Positions 16,436 to 26,392 are shown, numbered from the stretch's first letter. The stretch: DNA of 64,000 nt from an uncultured Pseudomonadota bacterium (GCA_902801125.1 CADCGT010000002.1:161157-225156); one strand, 5' to 3'. A program made the numbers and translations. The notes: generated by a model not told the origin, from the sequence alone.

Positions 16436-17139
16436 AGAACCTGGTGCAATTGGGCGCCGTATGTGTTTAACCACCGGCGCGCGCGTTCCACGCCAAAGCC
16501 ATACAATTCGCGCACTGTTGCCCAGAATTCTGGCGAATGGTCCATGTGTTTTGTGTGTGCCAATTCGTGCATCACGACATATCGCATAACATCATACGGC
16601 GCCAATCCCAACCGCCACGAAAAAGACATTGTTCCCGTTGTCGAACGCGAACCCCACCGCGACGAAGTATCACGCAGGCAAATTCGCCGTGGCCAAAAAT
16701 CACGTGGCACCGTGTGAATGATTTCTTGAATATGCTTTAACAATTCGGTTTTGATAAACATACGCACCCGATTTTCAATCAAACCCGCGTCCCCACCAAC
16801 AAACAACGTGTGTGTTCCGTCGTCATTTAACACAAATTTATTTCCGCGCACCCCCGCATCATAGACAACCATAACCCGCATATCCAAGAAATCAAACCAA
16901 TCGCCCGATTGCAAATGTCGCCGCACCGGTGCATTCGCAAAGAACCGTTCCAACCACCGTCGCTTTTGTTCGACAAACCGTATTGCCGCCGCGTTTGACG
17001 CAATCCACGGCCGGGTTATTTCAATATGCCGATTGTCGCCGGCCTTTGGACGCAGTGTTATATTGCGCGCCCCACGACGCACATTTATTGTAATGGGAAT
17101 TTTTTCACCCGTTGAAGTTATAAATTCAAATTCCGACAT
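16432..17139 (-). CDS. YgjP-like (DUF45) zinc metallopeptidase
   Basis: 235 aa. C-terminal gluzincin motif VMHELAHTKHMDHSPEFW gives HExxH plus a downstream His as third ligand. The N-terminal part (RRGARNITLRPKAGDNRHIE, FVEQKRRWLERFF) and CLRDTSSRWGSRSTTGTMSF are typical of the DUF45/YgjP family. Soluble, probably cytoplasmic; substrate unknown. The ATG lies inside the last codons of the transketolase gene (14-nt overlap), so the two are co-transcribed. Confidence 0.88.
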   Translation of the reverse strand: MSEFEFITSTGEKIPITINVRRGARNITLRPKAGDNRHIEITRPWIASNAAAIRFVEQKRRWLERFFANAPVRRHLQSGDWFDFLDMRVMVVYDAGVRGNKFVLNDDGTHTLFVGGDAGLIENRVRMFIKTELLKHIQEIIHTVPRDFWPRRICLRDTSSRWGSRSTTGTMSFSWRLGLAPYDVMRYVVMHELAHTKHMDHSPEFWATVRELYGFGVERARRWLNTYGAQLHQVL

Positions 17140-18910
17140 TTTTCATCTTGGTCCGAATCGCCGCGGCTATTTCATCGGCATCGAACCCGCATTCACGATA
17201 CACCATATCACCCGGCCCAGACAAGCCAAAATCGTCAATTCCAATTACATCGTCTGCGAATTCAAACCACGGCGCGGTGGCGGCCGCTTCTATTGCAACA
17301 ACCCGCCCACGCAAGATATGATTTTTATATTCCGCATCCATTGCACGGAAATGTGCAACCGATGGGATACTGGCAACCTGGACCCAGGTGCCCAAACGAT
17401 GGGCGACGGCGATTGCCAATGGAACCTCGGACCCGGTGGCGATAATCGTCATGCGAATATGCGACGATTTGGGTTTATATATAATATACCCGCCGGCGTC
17501 AACATAGCCCCAAACCGGCGCGCCGGTGCGCATAATCTTTTGTCGCGATAACACTATGCACGACGGTCGCGATGTTTCGGATAACGCCGTGCGCCATGCC
17601 CAGGCAACCTCTAACATATTCGCGGGCCGAAAGACATTCATATTCGGAACAAGACGCAATCCCGATAATTGTTCCACCGGTTGATGCGTTGGACCATCGG
17701 GGCCAACGGCAATGCTGTCGTGCGTCAAGACATATACAACCGGCAAACCCGCCAACGCCGCAAGACGCATCGCGCCGCGCATATAATCGCTGAATGCCAA
17801 GAATGTCGAACCCACCGCACGCAGGCCACTGTACGCCATGCCGTTCATAATCGCCGCCATCGCGTGTTCGCGCACACCATAATTTATATAATTCCCCGAA
17901 AAGTCATTTGATGTAATTGGAACCGTGCCATCGACGCGCACATTGGTGCTGTGCCCAAGGTCGGCACTGCCGCAAATAATGTTTTTGGCGCGTGACATAA
18001 TACGCGATAGATACGCCCCCGACATTTCACGCGTCGATGCAAAATGTGGCACATCCGGCAACAGCGGGTTTGGTGCAACCGCATATTTCCGTGGCCGTGG
18101 CGTGGCATGTGTTCGCGCAATCATACCCCACAATTCGCGACCACGTACCGAATCCAAATCTTCAATCAGTGACGCAATTTCCGCATCTGATAAATCAAAG
18201 CCGTGTGCGCGCGACCCGCCCGCCGCACTTGAACCGATGCCGATTACCGTATTACATTGAACAAAAACCGGCCCGTTCGATTCCGCGGATATCGCGTCAT
18301 ACATTTCATCAAAATCATGTCCGTTGGCGACACGCACATCCCATCCCGCCGCACGCATACGCGCCGCCATATTGATGTCTGTTTGCGCCGCGCCGTCAAT
18401 GGATACACCGTTATTATCCCAAAGCAAAACAAGGTTATTTAATTTATACCGGCCGGCGAAAGAAATTGCCTCGTTCGCGACACCTTCCATTAAATCGCCG
18501 TCACTGGCCATACAATAAATCCGGCCGTCTGAATTAAAATGTTTTTCGGCGATGGCCATACCGACCGCGTTCGCAACACCCTGGCCCAGGGGCCCCGTGG
18601 TCGCACTTACACCGTCGATTCCAAATTCTGGATGGCCCGGCAACCCGTCCAGGCGGCGCAGCGAATCTAAATCACCCACACGATAGCCCGCCAATTTCAA
18701 TATCGCATACAACAATGCCGAACCATGTCCCGCCGACAAAACGAATCGGTCACGTGCCGGGTTCAAAAACACCGCGTAAATCATAGTGATTATATCGGCC
18801 GCGCCAAGGGCGATTCCGACATGTCCACTTTTCGCATGTCGCAACGCGCGCAGAGCCGTTGCCCGCACCGCATTGGACATTTCTATTAAATTTTTGGCAT
18901 CTATCATCAT
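17126..18910 (-). CDS. tkt: Transketolase, compact form
   Basis: 594 aa versus about 650-670 for typical bacterial enzymes. PP domain: GHGSALLYAILKLAGY, GPLGQGVANAVGMAIAEK, and the TPP motif GDGDL-type (ASDGDLMEGVANE) with WDNNGVS. Pyr domain: NYGVREHAMAAIMNGMA with catalytic Glu, THDSIAVGPDGPTHQPVEQL. C-terminal domain: TIIATGSEVPLAIAV. The shortening comes mainly from the segment between PP and Pyr domains and from the N-terminus, where the usual KSGHPG reads KSGHVG. It exchanges two-carbon units in the non-oxidative pentose phosphate pathway. Overlaps the YgjP gene. Confidence 0.93.
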   Translation of the reverse strand: MMIDAKNLIEMSNAVRATALRALRHAKSGHVGIALGAADIITMIYAVFLNPARDRFVLSAGHGSALLYAILKLAGYRVGDLDSLRRLDGLPGHPEFGIDGVSATTGPLGQGVANAVGMAIAEKHFNSDGRIYCMASDGDLMEGVANEAISFAGRYKLNNLVLLWDNNGVSIDGAAQTDINMAARMRAAGWDVRVANGHDFDEMYDAISAESNGPVFVQCNTVIGIGSSAAGGSRAHGFDLSDAEIASLIEDLDSVRGRELWGMIARTHATPRPRKYAVAPNPLLPDVPHFASTREMSGAYLSRIMSRAKNIICGSADLGHSTNVRVDGTVPITSNDFSGNYINYGVREHAMAAIMNGMAYSGLRAVGSTFLAFSDYMRGAMRLAALAGLPVVYVLTHDSIAVGPDGPTHQPVEQLSGLRLVPNMNVFRPANMLEVAWAWRTALSETSRPSCIVLSRQKIMRTGAPVWGYVDAGGYIIYKPKSSHIRMTIIATGSEVPLAIAVAHRLGTWVQVASIPSVAHFRAMDAEYKNHILRGRVVAIEAAATAPWFEFADDVIGIDDFGLSGPGDMVYRECGFDADEIAAAIRTKMKNVGI

Positions 18911-18946
18911 TTTGTGATATTATATCATAAAAAGGACCAAAATAAA

Positions 18947-19375
18947 ATGTTAAAAATCTGGACAGACGGCAGTTGTTTGGGCAACCCCGGCCCGGGTGGG
19001 TGGGCGTTTGTTGCAACCGACGGGAAAAATATCGCACATCGGTCGGGGGGCGAGCCAAACACAACAAACAATCGTATGGAATTAATGGCGGTCATTCGCG
19101 CGTTGACCGCGGCGCATCGGCACAGCGAAATTGAAATCCACACCGACAGCCAGTATGTCAAAAACGGCATGCAGTCATGGATAAAAAATTGGCGCAAAAA
19201 TAATTGGCGCACCGCGGATAAAAAACCGGTTAAAAATCAAGACCTGTGGCAAAAACTGGACGAATTGGCGGGCCGGATAAAGATTCATTGGGTATGGGTT
19301 CGTGGCCACAACGGCGAAGAATTTAATGAAATGTGCGATACACTGGCCCGCACCGCCGCCGAGAAATTAAAATAA
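18947..19375 (+). CDS. rnhA: Ribonuclease HI
   Basis: 142 aa from ATG 18947, preceded by AAAAGGA. All catalytic carboxylates are present: Asp in WTDGSC, Glu in MELMAVIRAL, Asp in HTDSQYV, Asp in CDTLA, plus the His loop GHNGEEFNE. It cuts the RNA strand of RNA-DNA hybrids. Divergent from tkt across a 36-nt gap; the shared region holds A/T-rich -10-like sequences. Confidence 0.95.
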   Translation: MLKIWTDGSCLGNPGPGGWAFVATDGKNIAHRSGGEPNTTNNRMELMAVIRALTAAHRHSEIEIHTDSQYVKNGMQSWIKNWRKNNWRTADKKPVKNQDLWQKLDELAGRIKIHWVWVRGHNGEEFNEMCDTLARTAAEKLK

Positions 19376-19380
19376 AGATA

Positions 19381-19433
19381 CCCGCGGTTTCCCGCGGGTT
19401 GCACTAACCACTAACACTAACCACTAATCACTA
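19381..19433. repeat. GC hairpin followed by CACTAA tandem repeats
   Basis: ACCCGCGG TTTC CCGCGGGT hairpin (to 19400) after the rnhA stop, then about five imperfect copies of CACTAA(C) at 19402-19433 running into the stop of the convergent DUF805 gene. The hairpin may terminate rnhA; the repeats have no obvious role. Confidence 0.5.
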
Positions 19434-19877
19434 TCTTTTACTTGGCAGGCATCCAACAACAATGCACAAAACCATAAATGCGATAAAGAAAAATGAATAG
19501 CCAAACATTTCCGGTGTCACGGCGTTTATAGACATCATTCTGTACCATGTTGCACCACGGAAAATCGGAATAACATAGATTATCAACATCGGAATGATAT
19601 ACAACCAAACCCAAACACCCGCATCACGGAAACGACGAACCGACAACGCCATCGTCGGTATGAACAAAACCGCGCTTACGATTGTTGCGACAATTCCGCC
19701 CACCAACCAAGTGAACAACCAATTCAAAATAAACACGAACAATATTCCATACCAGAATTCTGAACGCGACGCGCGCCCCATAAAATCAAAATATCCGGTC
19801 CAGAAATTTGTGATTGCCGTTCCAAACCCGACCATAGACGATGAAGTCCGACGTGATGTTTTTTTTGTATTTACCAT
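19431..19877 (-). CDS. DUF805 family inner-membrane protein
   Basis: 148 aa with four hydrophobic helices. The DUF805 signature is clear: NFWTGYFDFMGRASRSEFWYG, then FIPTMALSVRRFRDAG, followed by two more helices. Good ribosome site (AAAGGGG). Function of the family is unknown; the conserved FxGRxxRxxFW and RRLHD-like motifs are kept. It follows rlmE by 37 nt on the same strand. Confidence 0.9.
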   Translation of the reverse strand: MVNTKKTSRRTSSSMVGFGTAITNFWTGYFDFMGRASRSEFWYGILFVFILNWLFTWLVGGIVATIVSAVLFIPTMALSVRRFRDAGVWVWLYIIPMLIIYVIPIFRGATWYRMMSINAVTPEMFGYSFFFIAFMVLCIVVGCLPSKR

Positions 19878-19914
19878 ATTTTTCCCCTTTGTTTATGTTA
19901 TTGTTATATGCGTA

Positions 19915-20574
19915 TTATAATCGATTTTTATATCCTAATGCAACAATAAACATTTCCACCGAATCTTTCCTTGAAGCATTTGGTTTTATGTGATGGACCG
20001 ATTCGAATTTTTCTTTGATTTGTTTTAACAAATCGTTCGTTGTCCCCCCGGTAAAAGATTTTGCCACAAACGCCCCACCCGGCTTTAATGCGCGGCACGC
20101 AAAATCAAACGCATATTCCAATAACACCATTTGACGCAAATGGTCGGTCTTTTGGTGTCCAACGGTATTCGGTGCCATATCAGACACCACCACATCAACC
20201 ACACCGTCCGCGTTTTCATCCAATTTTAATTTTTCCGTCAACCAATCCAACGCCGCATCGGTGGTAAAATCGCCCTGATAAAATTCGACATTATTTATTG
20301 GTGTAATTTCCAACAAATCCATCGCAAAAATTTTTGTTTTTGGAAATGTTCGCGCGATAAATTGTGACCAAGAACCCGGCGCCGCCCCCAAATCTACGAC
20401 CACCTGGCCATTTTTCAGGAATTTATATTTATCATTTATTTCAATAAGTTTATATGCCGCCCGCGCGCGGTATCCATCGGCATGCGCACGCGCAACATAC
20501 GGGTCCGATGCCTGGCGTTGCAACCAGGCGACCGAAGATTTATGTTTTGCAATCTTTTTATTTTGTATTTTCAT
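19915..20574 (-). CDS. rlmE: 23S rRNA 2'-O-methyltransferase RlmE (FtsJ)
   Basis: 219 aa. N-terminal SSVAWLQRQASDPYVARAHA and GYRARAAYKLIEI (catalytic Lys), SAM motif VVDLGAAPGSWSQFI, DMAPNTVGHQ with catalytic Asp, KSFTGG with catalytic Lys. It methylates U2552 of 23S rRNA late in 50S assembly. Start overlaps the upstream small gene by 17 nt, so it belongs to the dusB-rodZ-uvrA row. Confidence 0.95.
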   Translation of the reverse strand: MKIQNKKIAKHKSSVAWLQRQASDPYVARAHADGYRARAAYKLIEINDKYKFLKNGQVVVDLGAAPGSWSQFIARTFPKTKIFAMDLLEITPINNVEFYQGDFTTDAALDWLTEKLKLDENADGVVDVVVSDMAPNTVGHQKTDHLRQMVLLEYAFDFACRALKPGGAFVAKSFTGGTTNDLLKQIKEKFESVHHIKPNASRKDSVEMFIVALGYKNRL

Positions 20575-20770
20575 TTTGCTGTCTTAAAAATCGTGTCTGA
20601 AAACGACACATTTTTTTATACGCACGTGAAAACAAAGTATTCTTAAAAAAACGAACTTCCACAGAATTTTCACTGGTGTGATAACTTAATCTCCAACACA
20701 AAAACTTATTTGTATATTCGTCATATATCGGCTTGCACCGTGGCTGGCCAATAATATAAATTTTTTTCAT
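20558..20770 (-). CDS. Small basic hypothetical protein, 70 aa
   Basis: ATG at 20770 with GGGGTGA 5 nt upstream. Starts MKKIYIIGQPRCKP, rich in Lys, Arg, Tyr and Phe, four Cys, no signal peptide. It sits between the SRP M-domain gene (15 nt) and rlmE (17-nt overlap), so it is very likely translated. No homologue recognised; an RNA-binding role would fit its charge and neighbours but is only a guess. Confidence 0.55.
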   Translation of the reverse strand: MKKIYIIGQPRCKPIYDEYTNKFLCWRLSYHTSENSVEVRFFKNTLFSRAYKKMCRFQTRFLRQQNENTK

Positions 20771-20785
20771 TTTTATCACCCCGCT

Positions 20786-21286
20786 TTATTTTACACCTGT
20801 TGGCGCACCGCCCTGGGATTGCATACGCTGCATAACGGCCTCCATTCCACCCATGCGTTGAATCATCGCCATTTGCTGTTTCATTTTCAAATACTGTTTA
20901 ATAATATGTTCAACATCACGCACGGTCACACCCGCGGCCTCTGCGATGCGGGCCTTGGCATTCGCAAATATTTTTTCCGGGTCGGCGCGTTCGGTTGCCG
21001 TCATGGCTTCAAGAATTTTAATCTGGGCATCGACACTGCCGTCTTTTATCTTTTCTTTCATCGCATTGACCGCGCCCGACATACCCGGCACCATTTTAAG
21101 CAGACCGCTAAAATTGCTCATTTTTTTAATCTGTTTTAATTGCGCCAACATATCGTTCATATCGAATTGACCGGCCATCATACGTTCAGCGGTCTCGCGC
21201 ATACCCTTTGGGACCTTGGGTTCTTCGACCTCTGGGGCGACATCGTTTTCAACTTTTTCTTTTTTCTTTTTACCAAAACCAAACAT
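20786..21286 (-). CDS. Free-standing SRP54 M-domain protein
   Basis: 166 aa. After a basic-acidic lead (MFGFGKKKKEKVEN), residues ~28-150 match the M domain of the signal recognition particle protein Ffh: AERMMAGQFDMNDMLAQLKQ, MSNFSGLLKMVPGMSG, then AMTATERADPEKIF, AKARIAEAAGVTVRDVEHII and a Met-rich end (MKQQMAMIQRMGGMEAVMQRM). In Ffh this part binds signal peptides and 4.5S RNA; the NG GTPase part is entirely absent, and the upstream DNA is uvrA, so this is not a frameshift. ATG 21286 has AGGAG 7 nt away. Either a split ffh or an extra M-domain paralogue. Confidence 0.85.
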   Translation of the reverse strand: MFGFGKKKKEKVENDVAPEVEEPKVPKGMRETAERMMAGQFDMNDMLAQLKQIKKMSNFSGLLKMVPGMSGAVNAMKEKIKDGSVDAQIKILEAMTATERADPEKIFANAKARIAEAAGVTVRDVEHIIKQYLKMKQQMAMIQRMGGMEAVMQRMQSQGGAPTGVK

Positions 21287-21325
21287 TTGCATACTCCTTT
21301 TTCTTATATATTATGCGATAAAAAC

Positions 21326-24169
21326 CTATTTGTCCAGATACCGTTTAAGATATTTTCCGGTCAGTGAATTTGGATTATCCGCCACATCTTCGGGCGTGCC
21401 GACGGCAACAACCGTTCCACCACCCGCACCACCACCCGGCCCAAGGTCTATAATCCAATCGGCGGTTTTAATCACTTCAAGGTTATGTTCTATAACGATT
21501 ACGGTGTTGCCCTGTTCTACAAATTCATGCAGGACAGATAACAATTGTTTAATGTCTTCGAAATGCAAACCGGTCGTTGGTTCATCCAAGATATACAATG
21601 TTTGTCCGGTACTGCGCGCAGACAATTCCTTGGACAGTTTTATACGCTGGGCCTCGCCCCCCGAAAGGTCCAATGAACTTTGTCCCAATTTTATATAATC
21701 CAACCCAACACGTTTTAGCAATTCCAATTTACGACTTATTTGTGGGTGGTTGATAAAGAACCGATATGCCTCGTCCACGGTCATATTCAAAACATCGGCA
21801 ATAGATTTACCCTTGTATTTGACCGCCAAAGTTTCTTCGTTATACCGCGTGCCGTGGCATTTGTCACATTCCACATAAACATCCGCCAAGAAATTCATTT
21901 CAATTTTAATCTGGCCGTCACCTTGACATGCCTCGCATCGACCGCCCTTGACATTAAAAGAAAACCGTCCCGGACCGTACCCACGCGCCTTGGCTTCGGG
22001 CAATTCGGCAAAGAAATCGCGAATATTTGAAAAAACGCCGGTATATGTGGCGGGGTTGCTGCGCGGGCTGCGCCCGATGGGCGATTGGTCAATATCAACA
22101 ACTTTATCAATATTTTCCATACCGCGAATAATATCATGCGCGCCAGATTCTATCTTAGAATTATACAACGCGCGCATCAACGCCGGATACAGTGTATCCA
22201 ACAACAGTGTCGATTTCCCAGAACCCGACACGCCCGTCAACGCGATAAATTTACCCAACGGAAATTCAACATCTATGTTTTTAAGGTTATTTTCACGCGC
22301 ACCAAAAATCTTGATAGATTGTCCGTTTCCGGCACGACGTTTTTTTGGAACCGGAATTTTCTTTTTGCCCGACAAATATTGTCCAGTCAAAGAATCTTTA
22401 TTTTTTATAACCTGTTGCGGGGTTCCCGCGGCAATAATATTTCCACCGTTTACACCCGCACCACGACCAATATCAACCAAATAATCCGCCGCGCGCATTG
22501 CGTCTTCGTCATGTTCGACAACAATCACACTGTTGTCTTTATCGCGCAGCATTTTAAGTGTATCCAACAATTTATCATTATCACTTTGATGCAGGCCAAT
22601 TGACGGTTCATCCAACACATACAGAACACCCGAAAGGCCGCTTCCTATCTGTGAAGCAAGGCGGATGCGTTGCGCTTCGCCCCCCGAAAGCGTTCCGGCC
22701 ATACGCGACATTGTCAGATACCCCAACCCCACATTTTTAAGGAACAAAAGGCGCGATGTAATCTCACGCAATACCATTTTAGCAATATCATTTTCTTGGT
22801 TTGTTAAATGGTTCGGCAAATCCACAAACCAATCATAGCAATCGTCAATTGACATATCGCACACATCAATAATATCGGCGCCATTTATTTTGATACACAA
22901 CGCCTGGACATTCAAACGTTTCCCGTGACAAACGGGGCACGGTTTTTCCGATTGATATTTCGCCAATTCTGAACGAACGGCCTCGGATTCAGATTCACGC
23001 CACCGCCGTTCGATATTGTTTACAACGCCTTCAAATGGTTTTTCATAAATAAACCCATTCCAATTTATCTTAATCGGCCTATCGCCGGTTCCATAAAGGA
23101 CGATATCTTTCTGTTCCGCGGTCAATGTATGCCACGGTTTCGAAAGTGGAATTTTATATTGTTTGTGCAATGCATCCAACAGATGGTCAAATTGACTTAA
23201 CATTCCACCACGCGACCACGGTGCAATTGCCCCATCCAAAATAGATTTTGATGGGTCCGGAATAATTAAATCTGGTGACATATTTAATTGCACCCCCAAA
23301 CCATCGCATGCACTGCACGCGCCCATCGGCGCATTAAAAGAAAACAATCGCGGTTCGATTTTCGGCACGGCAAAACCACTAACGGGACACGCATAGTTTT
23401 GCGAATACAAAATATCTTCATTTGTATCAAGGCGGCGCACCAACACCGACCCCGGCACCAGGCGCAGCGAACCTTCAAACGAAGAATACATGCGCGACCG
23501 GAATTCTTGCATATCGGATTCAGATGCCCCCACCGCCGGCATTTGCACCCGGTCAACGATTACAAAAATATTATGTTTTTTATTTTTATCCAATGCCGGC
23601 ACCGCGGATAAATCATACAATTCACCATCAATAATAACGCGTTGATAACCCTGCTTTACCAAAAACGCCAATTCTTTTTTATATTCGCCTTTGCGGTCAC
23701 GAATCAGTGGCGCCATTATATACGCACGGACGCCTGCGGGAATTTTCATTGTTTGTTCAACCATTTCCGCAACAGTTTGCGATTTAATCGGCAAACCGGT
23801 CACGGGCGAATATGGCACGCCAATTCGCGCCCAAAGCAATCGCAGGTAATCATAAATTTCGGTCACGGTTCCAACGGTTGACCGCGGATTTTTCGAAGTT
23901 GTCTTTTGTTCAATGGAAATTGCTGGTGCCAAACCTTCTATTAAATCGACATCGGGTTTTTTTTGCATATCCAAGAATTGTCGCGCATAACTTGACAAAG
24001 ATTCAACATAACGCCGTTGACCTTCGGCGTAAATTGTATTAAACGCCAACGACGACTTCCCCGAACCAGATACACCGGTAAAGACCACCAATTTATTCTT
24101 TGGTATGTCCAAATCAATATTCTTAAGATTATTTTCGCGCGCACCGCGAATTTTTATTACACCGCTCAT
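21326..24169 (-). CDS. uvrA: Excinuclease ABC subunit A
   Basis: 947 aa, standard length. Two ABC ATPase modules: Walker [16 protein letters not shown] and [15 protein letters not shown]; signatures [13 protein letters not shown] and [13 protein letters not shown]; Walker [12 protein letters not shown] and [11 protein letters not shown]. Zinc modules include CPVSG...CSACDGLG and CEACQGDGQ...[10 protein letters not shown]. UvrA finds DNA lesions with UvrB in nucleotide excision repair. The ATG at 24169 is used rather than the TTG three codons earlier. Sits 53 nt after the rodZ-like gene. Confidence 0.97.
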   Translation of the reverse strand: MSGVIKIRGARENNLKNIDLDIPKNKLVVFTGVSGSGKSSLAFNTIYAEGQRRYVESLSSYARQFLDMQKKPDVDLIEGLAPAISIEQKTTSKNPRSTVGTVTEIYDYLRLLWARIGVPYSPVTGLPIKSQTVAEMVEQTMKIPAGVRAYIMAPLIRDRKGEYKKELAFLVKQGYQRVIIDGELYDLSAVPALDKNKKHNIFVIVDRVQMPAVGASESDMQEFRSRMYSSFEGSLRLVPGSVLVRRLDTNEDILYSQNYACPVSGFAVPKIEPRLFSFNAPMGACSACDGLGVQLNMSPDLIIPDPSKSILDGAIAPWSRGGMLSQFDHLLDALHKQYKIPLSKPWHTLTAEQKDIVLYGTGDRPIKINWNGFIYEKPFEGVVNNIERRWRESESEAVRSELAKYQSEKPCPVCHGKRLNVQALCIKINGADIIDVCDMSIDDCYDWFVDLPNHLTNQENDIAKMVLREITSRLLFLKNVGLGYLTMSRMAGTLSGGEAQRIRLASQIGSGLSGVLYVLDEPSIGLHQSDNDKLLDTLKMLRDKDNSVIVVEHDEDAMRAADYLVDIGRGAGVNGGNIIAAGTPQQVIKNKDSLTGQYLSGKKKIPVPKKRRAGNGQSIKIFGARENNLKNIDVEFPLGKFIALTGVSGSGKSTLLLDTLYPALMRALYNSKIESGAHDIIRGMENIDKVVDIDQSPIGRSPRSNPATYTGVFSNIRDFFAELPEAKARGYGPGRFSFNVKGGRCEACQGDGQIKIEMNFLADVYVECDKCHGTRYNEETLAVKYKGKSIADVLNMTVDEAYRFFINHPQISRKLELLKRVGLDYIKLGQSSLDLSGGEAQRIKLSKELSARSTGQTLYILDEPTTGLHFEDIKQLLSVLHEFVEQGNTVIVIEHNLEVIKTADWIIDLGPGGGAGGGTVVAVGTPEDVADNPNSLTGKYLKRYLDK

Positions 24170-24222
24170 AGTGTTCAAAATATAGAACTTTTGTTGCGAA
24201 TTTCAATAGGTCACCACGAAAA

Positions 24223-25089
24223 TTATTCTGATGTCTTGACTGTTTCCAACAACGCATCCGCATCCAATTCTATACCGGTTTTGCGCGTATTATCATCGCC
24301 AACCTGGGGGACCAAAGTGCCACGCACCCAAACATCAACCCCGCCGGCATTTCCAAATGTTGCCTTGTTTTTACCACCCGCCGGAACATAGTAAACATCA
24401 CCCGGTACCAAGACGCGACTAAACACCGTTTTACCACGTGCGTCTTCAATTTTGACCCACGATTCGCTGACCGCCTGTAATACTATTTCACCCTTGTCCC
24501 GATTTTCGGTACCAAACCGTTCCCGCACCAGTTGTTTATATGCCGGTTCATTACTAACCACCGGGATAGTGGCGACCGCTTCGGTATGGTCTTCTTTGGA
24601 CGAAGAAATCAACACGGCCGCAATACCCGCCAACACCACAATCAATATCAATCCACCGACAAACCATTTCCAATATTTTACAATAAATTTACACGGTTTA
24701 CATTCCTTGATATCGTTCCATTTTGAACCGAGGCTTTCATTTTTTACCACTGGCTTTGGGGCCTCGTTTTTTTCGGTTCCCTCGGTTGCGGCCACGACCT
24801 GTTCAATTTTATGAATACCCAATTCGCGCTTTATTTTTTCAACAATCATATCTGGGTCAACACCCAATTCCATCGCGTAATTCCGCGCGAACCCAAGGAT
24901 ATATACAACCTCTGGCAAAACGGTATAGTTTCCTTCTTCCAATGCGGTCAAGAATTCTTCACGAATACATAATTGTTTTGCGATTGTTGGAATTTCGCGT
25001 TTCCGCCGTCCCGTTGTTCGGGCATCGCGCAAGATTTCCCCCGCGGTCATTTCGGCGTTTGTTTTAACATCTTTCACTTCTTCTGCCAT
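24223..25089 (-). CDS. rodZ: RodZ-like cytoskeletal/shape protein
   Basis: 288 aa. N-terminal helix-turn-helix (about 20-85: AGEILRDARTTGRRKREIPT, EEFLTALEEGNYTVLPEVVY, GFARNYAMELGVD) typical of RodZ, a linker, one transmembrane helix (about 148-168: WFVGGLILIVVLAGIAAVLI), and a periplasmic DUF4115 domain (VLQAVSESWVKIEDARGKTV, ... GNAGGVDVWVRG). RodZ couples MreB filaments to the elongasome. ATG 25089 has GGGGC 5 nt before it. Between dusB and uvrA on the same strand. Confidence 0.9.
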   Translation of the reverse strand: MAEEVKDVKTNAEMTAGEILRDARTTGRRKREIPTIAKQLCIREEFLTALEEGNYTVLPEVVYILGFARNYAMELGVDPDMIVEKIKRELGIHKIEQVVAATEGTEKNEAPKPVVKNESLGSKWNDIKECKPCKFIVKYWKWFVGGLILIVVLAGIAAVLISSSKEDHTEAVATIPVVSNEPAYKQLVRERFGTENRDKGEIVLQAVSESWVKIEDARGKTVFSRVLVPGDVYYVPAGGKNKATFGNAGGVDVWVRGTLVPQVGDDNTRKTGIELDADALLETVKTSE

Positions 25090-25131
25090 AACTGCCCCTT
25101 TTCTTTTTACCACATAATAAACGATATATTT

Positions 25132-26046
25132 TTATGCGCAACCCCAAAATTGCAAAATTTCATTTCTAATTTCATCTGCATCCATCATCCCATTGATTTT
25201 AATTCGAAATTCGGCCGAATTTGGCCGCCCGGCGGAATACCAGGCAAGGTGTTTTCGAAACATTGGCACCGCCGTACGCGCACCATAGTATTCTATCATT
25301 AAATCCAAATGCCTTGATGCGACCCGGCCAATATTTGTTGGCGCGCACGCGTCGTCCAAAATTTCACCGAAAATCCACGGCCGCCCAAGCATTGCACGTC
25401 CAATCATCGCACCCGAATATCCGGCGGCCAACATATTTTCAACATCTGTGCGTGATTTTATATCGCCATTTGCAATAATTGGAATCGGCATATTTTCTAT
25501 TTTTGGATGGACCGCCGCACCCGCATACCCCGCGGCCCGCGTCCGCCCATGCAGTGTCACCCACGACGCGCCATTATCGGCGGCAACATGAACTAAATCC
25601 GCCCAATCCATATTGTCATCATCCCACCCAAGGCGTGTTTTAACCGACACCGGAATTTTCACTGCGCGCACAACCGCGCCAATTATACGCCCCGCCAACG
25701 CATGGTCCCGCATAAGGTAAGCCCCCGCCCCGGCACGCGTTGCAACCTTTGGCACCGGGCAACCCATATTTATGTCAATCCATGACGCGCCCGCATCCGC
25801 CAAAATACGTGCCGCATCCGCCATCAAATCGGGCACCGCGCCAAATATTTGCGTTCCGACATTACCCTGGGCGCCATAGTTTTCAAAATTTCGCAGGCAG
25901 TTTTTATGTCCCGCCACAATCGAATGACATGAAATCATTTCCGTCACCACGGGAACATTCGGTGCAAAATCCCGAATAACAGTCCGAAACGGCAAATCAG
26001 AAATTCCCGCCATCGGTGCAGCAAAAATTTGATTATTTAATATCAT
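25132..26046 (-). CDS. dusB: tRNA-dihydrouridine synthase
   Basis: 304 aa. FMN barrel with NQIFAAPMAGISDLPFRTVI, INMGCPVPKV (catalytic Cys), KTRLGWDDDN, TLHGRTRAAGY and ANGDIKSRTDV...GAMIGRAMLGRPWIF, the DusB pattern. It reduces uridine in the D-loop of tRNA. ATG 26046 is chosen because it matches the family N-terminus; upstream codons overlap the divergent ftsB promoter. No ribosome site precedes it, and A/T-rich -10-like DNA lies 4-7 nt upstream, so this mRNA may also lack a leader. First gene of the row leading to rlmE. Confidence 0.93.
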   Translation of the reverse strand: MILNNQIFAAPMAGISDLPFRTVIRDFAPNVPVVTEMISCHSIVAGHKNCLRNFENYGAQGNVGTQIFGAVPDLMADAARILADAGASWIDINMGCPVPKVATRAGAGAYLMRDHALAGRIIGAVVRAVKIPVSVKTRLGWDDDNMDWADLVHVAADNGASWVTLHGRTRAAGYAGAAVHPKIENMPIPIIANGDIKSRTDVENMLAAGYSGAMIGRAMLGRPWIFGEILDDACAPTNIGRVASRHLDLMIEYYGARTAVPMFRKHLAWYSAGRPNSAEFRIKINGMMDADEIRNEILQFWGCA

Positions 26047-26058
26047 TTGTGATATAAT
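26029..26058 (+). promoter_or_regulatory. Promoter of ftsB, leaderless geometry
   Basis: TTGATT (26029-26034, inside the dusB coding region), 18 nt, TATAAT (26053-26058). The ATG at 26066 is 7 nt after the -10 box, with no Shine-Dalgarno sequence between. Confidence 0.7.
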
Positions 26059-26065
26059 GGCACAC

Positions 26066-26392
26066 ATGAAAGACAAAATCAAAAATTTCTTTGGGTTTGT
26101 ATCCCGCGCGTGGCGTGGCGGCATTCATGGCAAGGTCGGTGTGTTCTTTGCATTTTTTGCACTGTTTATGTTTATCCGCATATTTTGGGGCGATGTAAAC
26201 GTGACGCATTTTGTTGCGAACATATGGCATCTTAACACCGAACGCCGCGAATTAGTTGCCGAACAGAATAAATTAAAAACCATAGAACAACATATATATC
26301 TGTTGGAAAATTACAGCCCCGATTATGTGGAAGAATTGGGATTAAAATACCTGAACATCGGCGACCCCGAATTCAAGGTATTAAAGATTTAA
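26066..26392 (+). CDS. ftsB: FtsB/DivIC-like septum formation initiator
   Basis: 108 aa. One transmembrane helix (about residues 23-42), then a coiled coil (LNTERRELVAEQNKLKTIEQ) and a short conserved C-terminal part with EELGLKYLNIGDPEFKVL, where the E(E)LGL/RxxLGM-type segment of DivIC proteins lies. FtsB works with FtsL and FtsQ to activate septal peptidoglycan synthesis. ATG 26066 is chosen over 26057 because the latter overlaps the -10 box. Divergent from dusB. Confidence 0.85.
   Translation: MKDKIKNFFGFVSRAWRGGIHGKVGVFFAFFALFMFIRIFWGDVNVTHFVANIWHLNTERRELVAEQNKLKTIEQHIYLLENYSPDYVEELGLKYLNIGDPEFKVLKI

Noticed and set aside
20786..21292. Frameshifted ffh with its NG domain in another frame
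   Set aside because: The DNA upstream is a 33-40 nt gap followed by intact uvrA, so there is no room for an NG domain.
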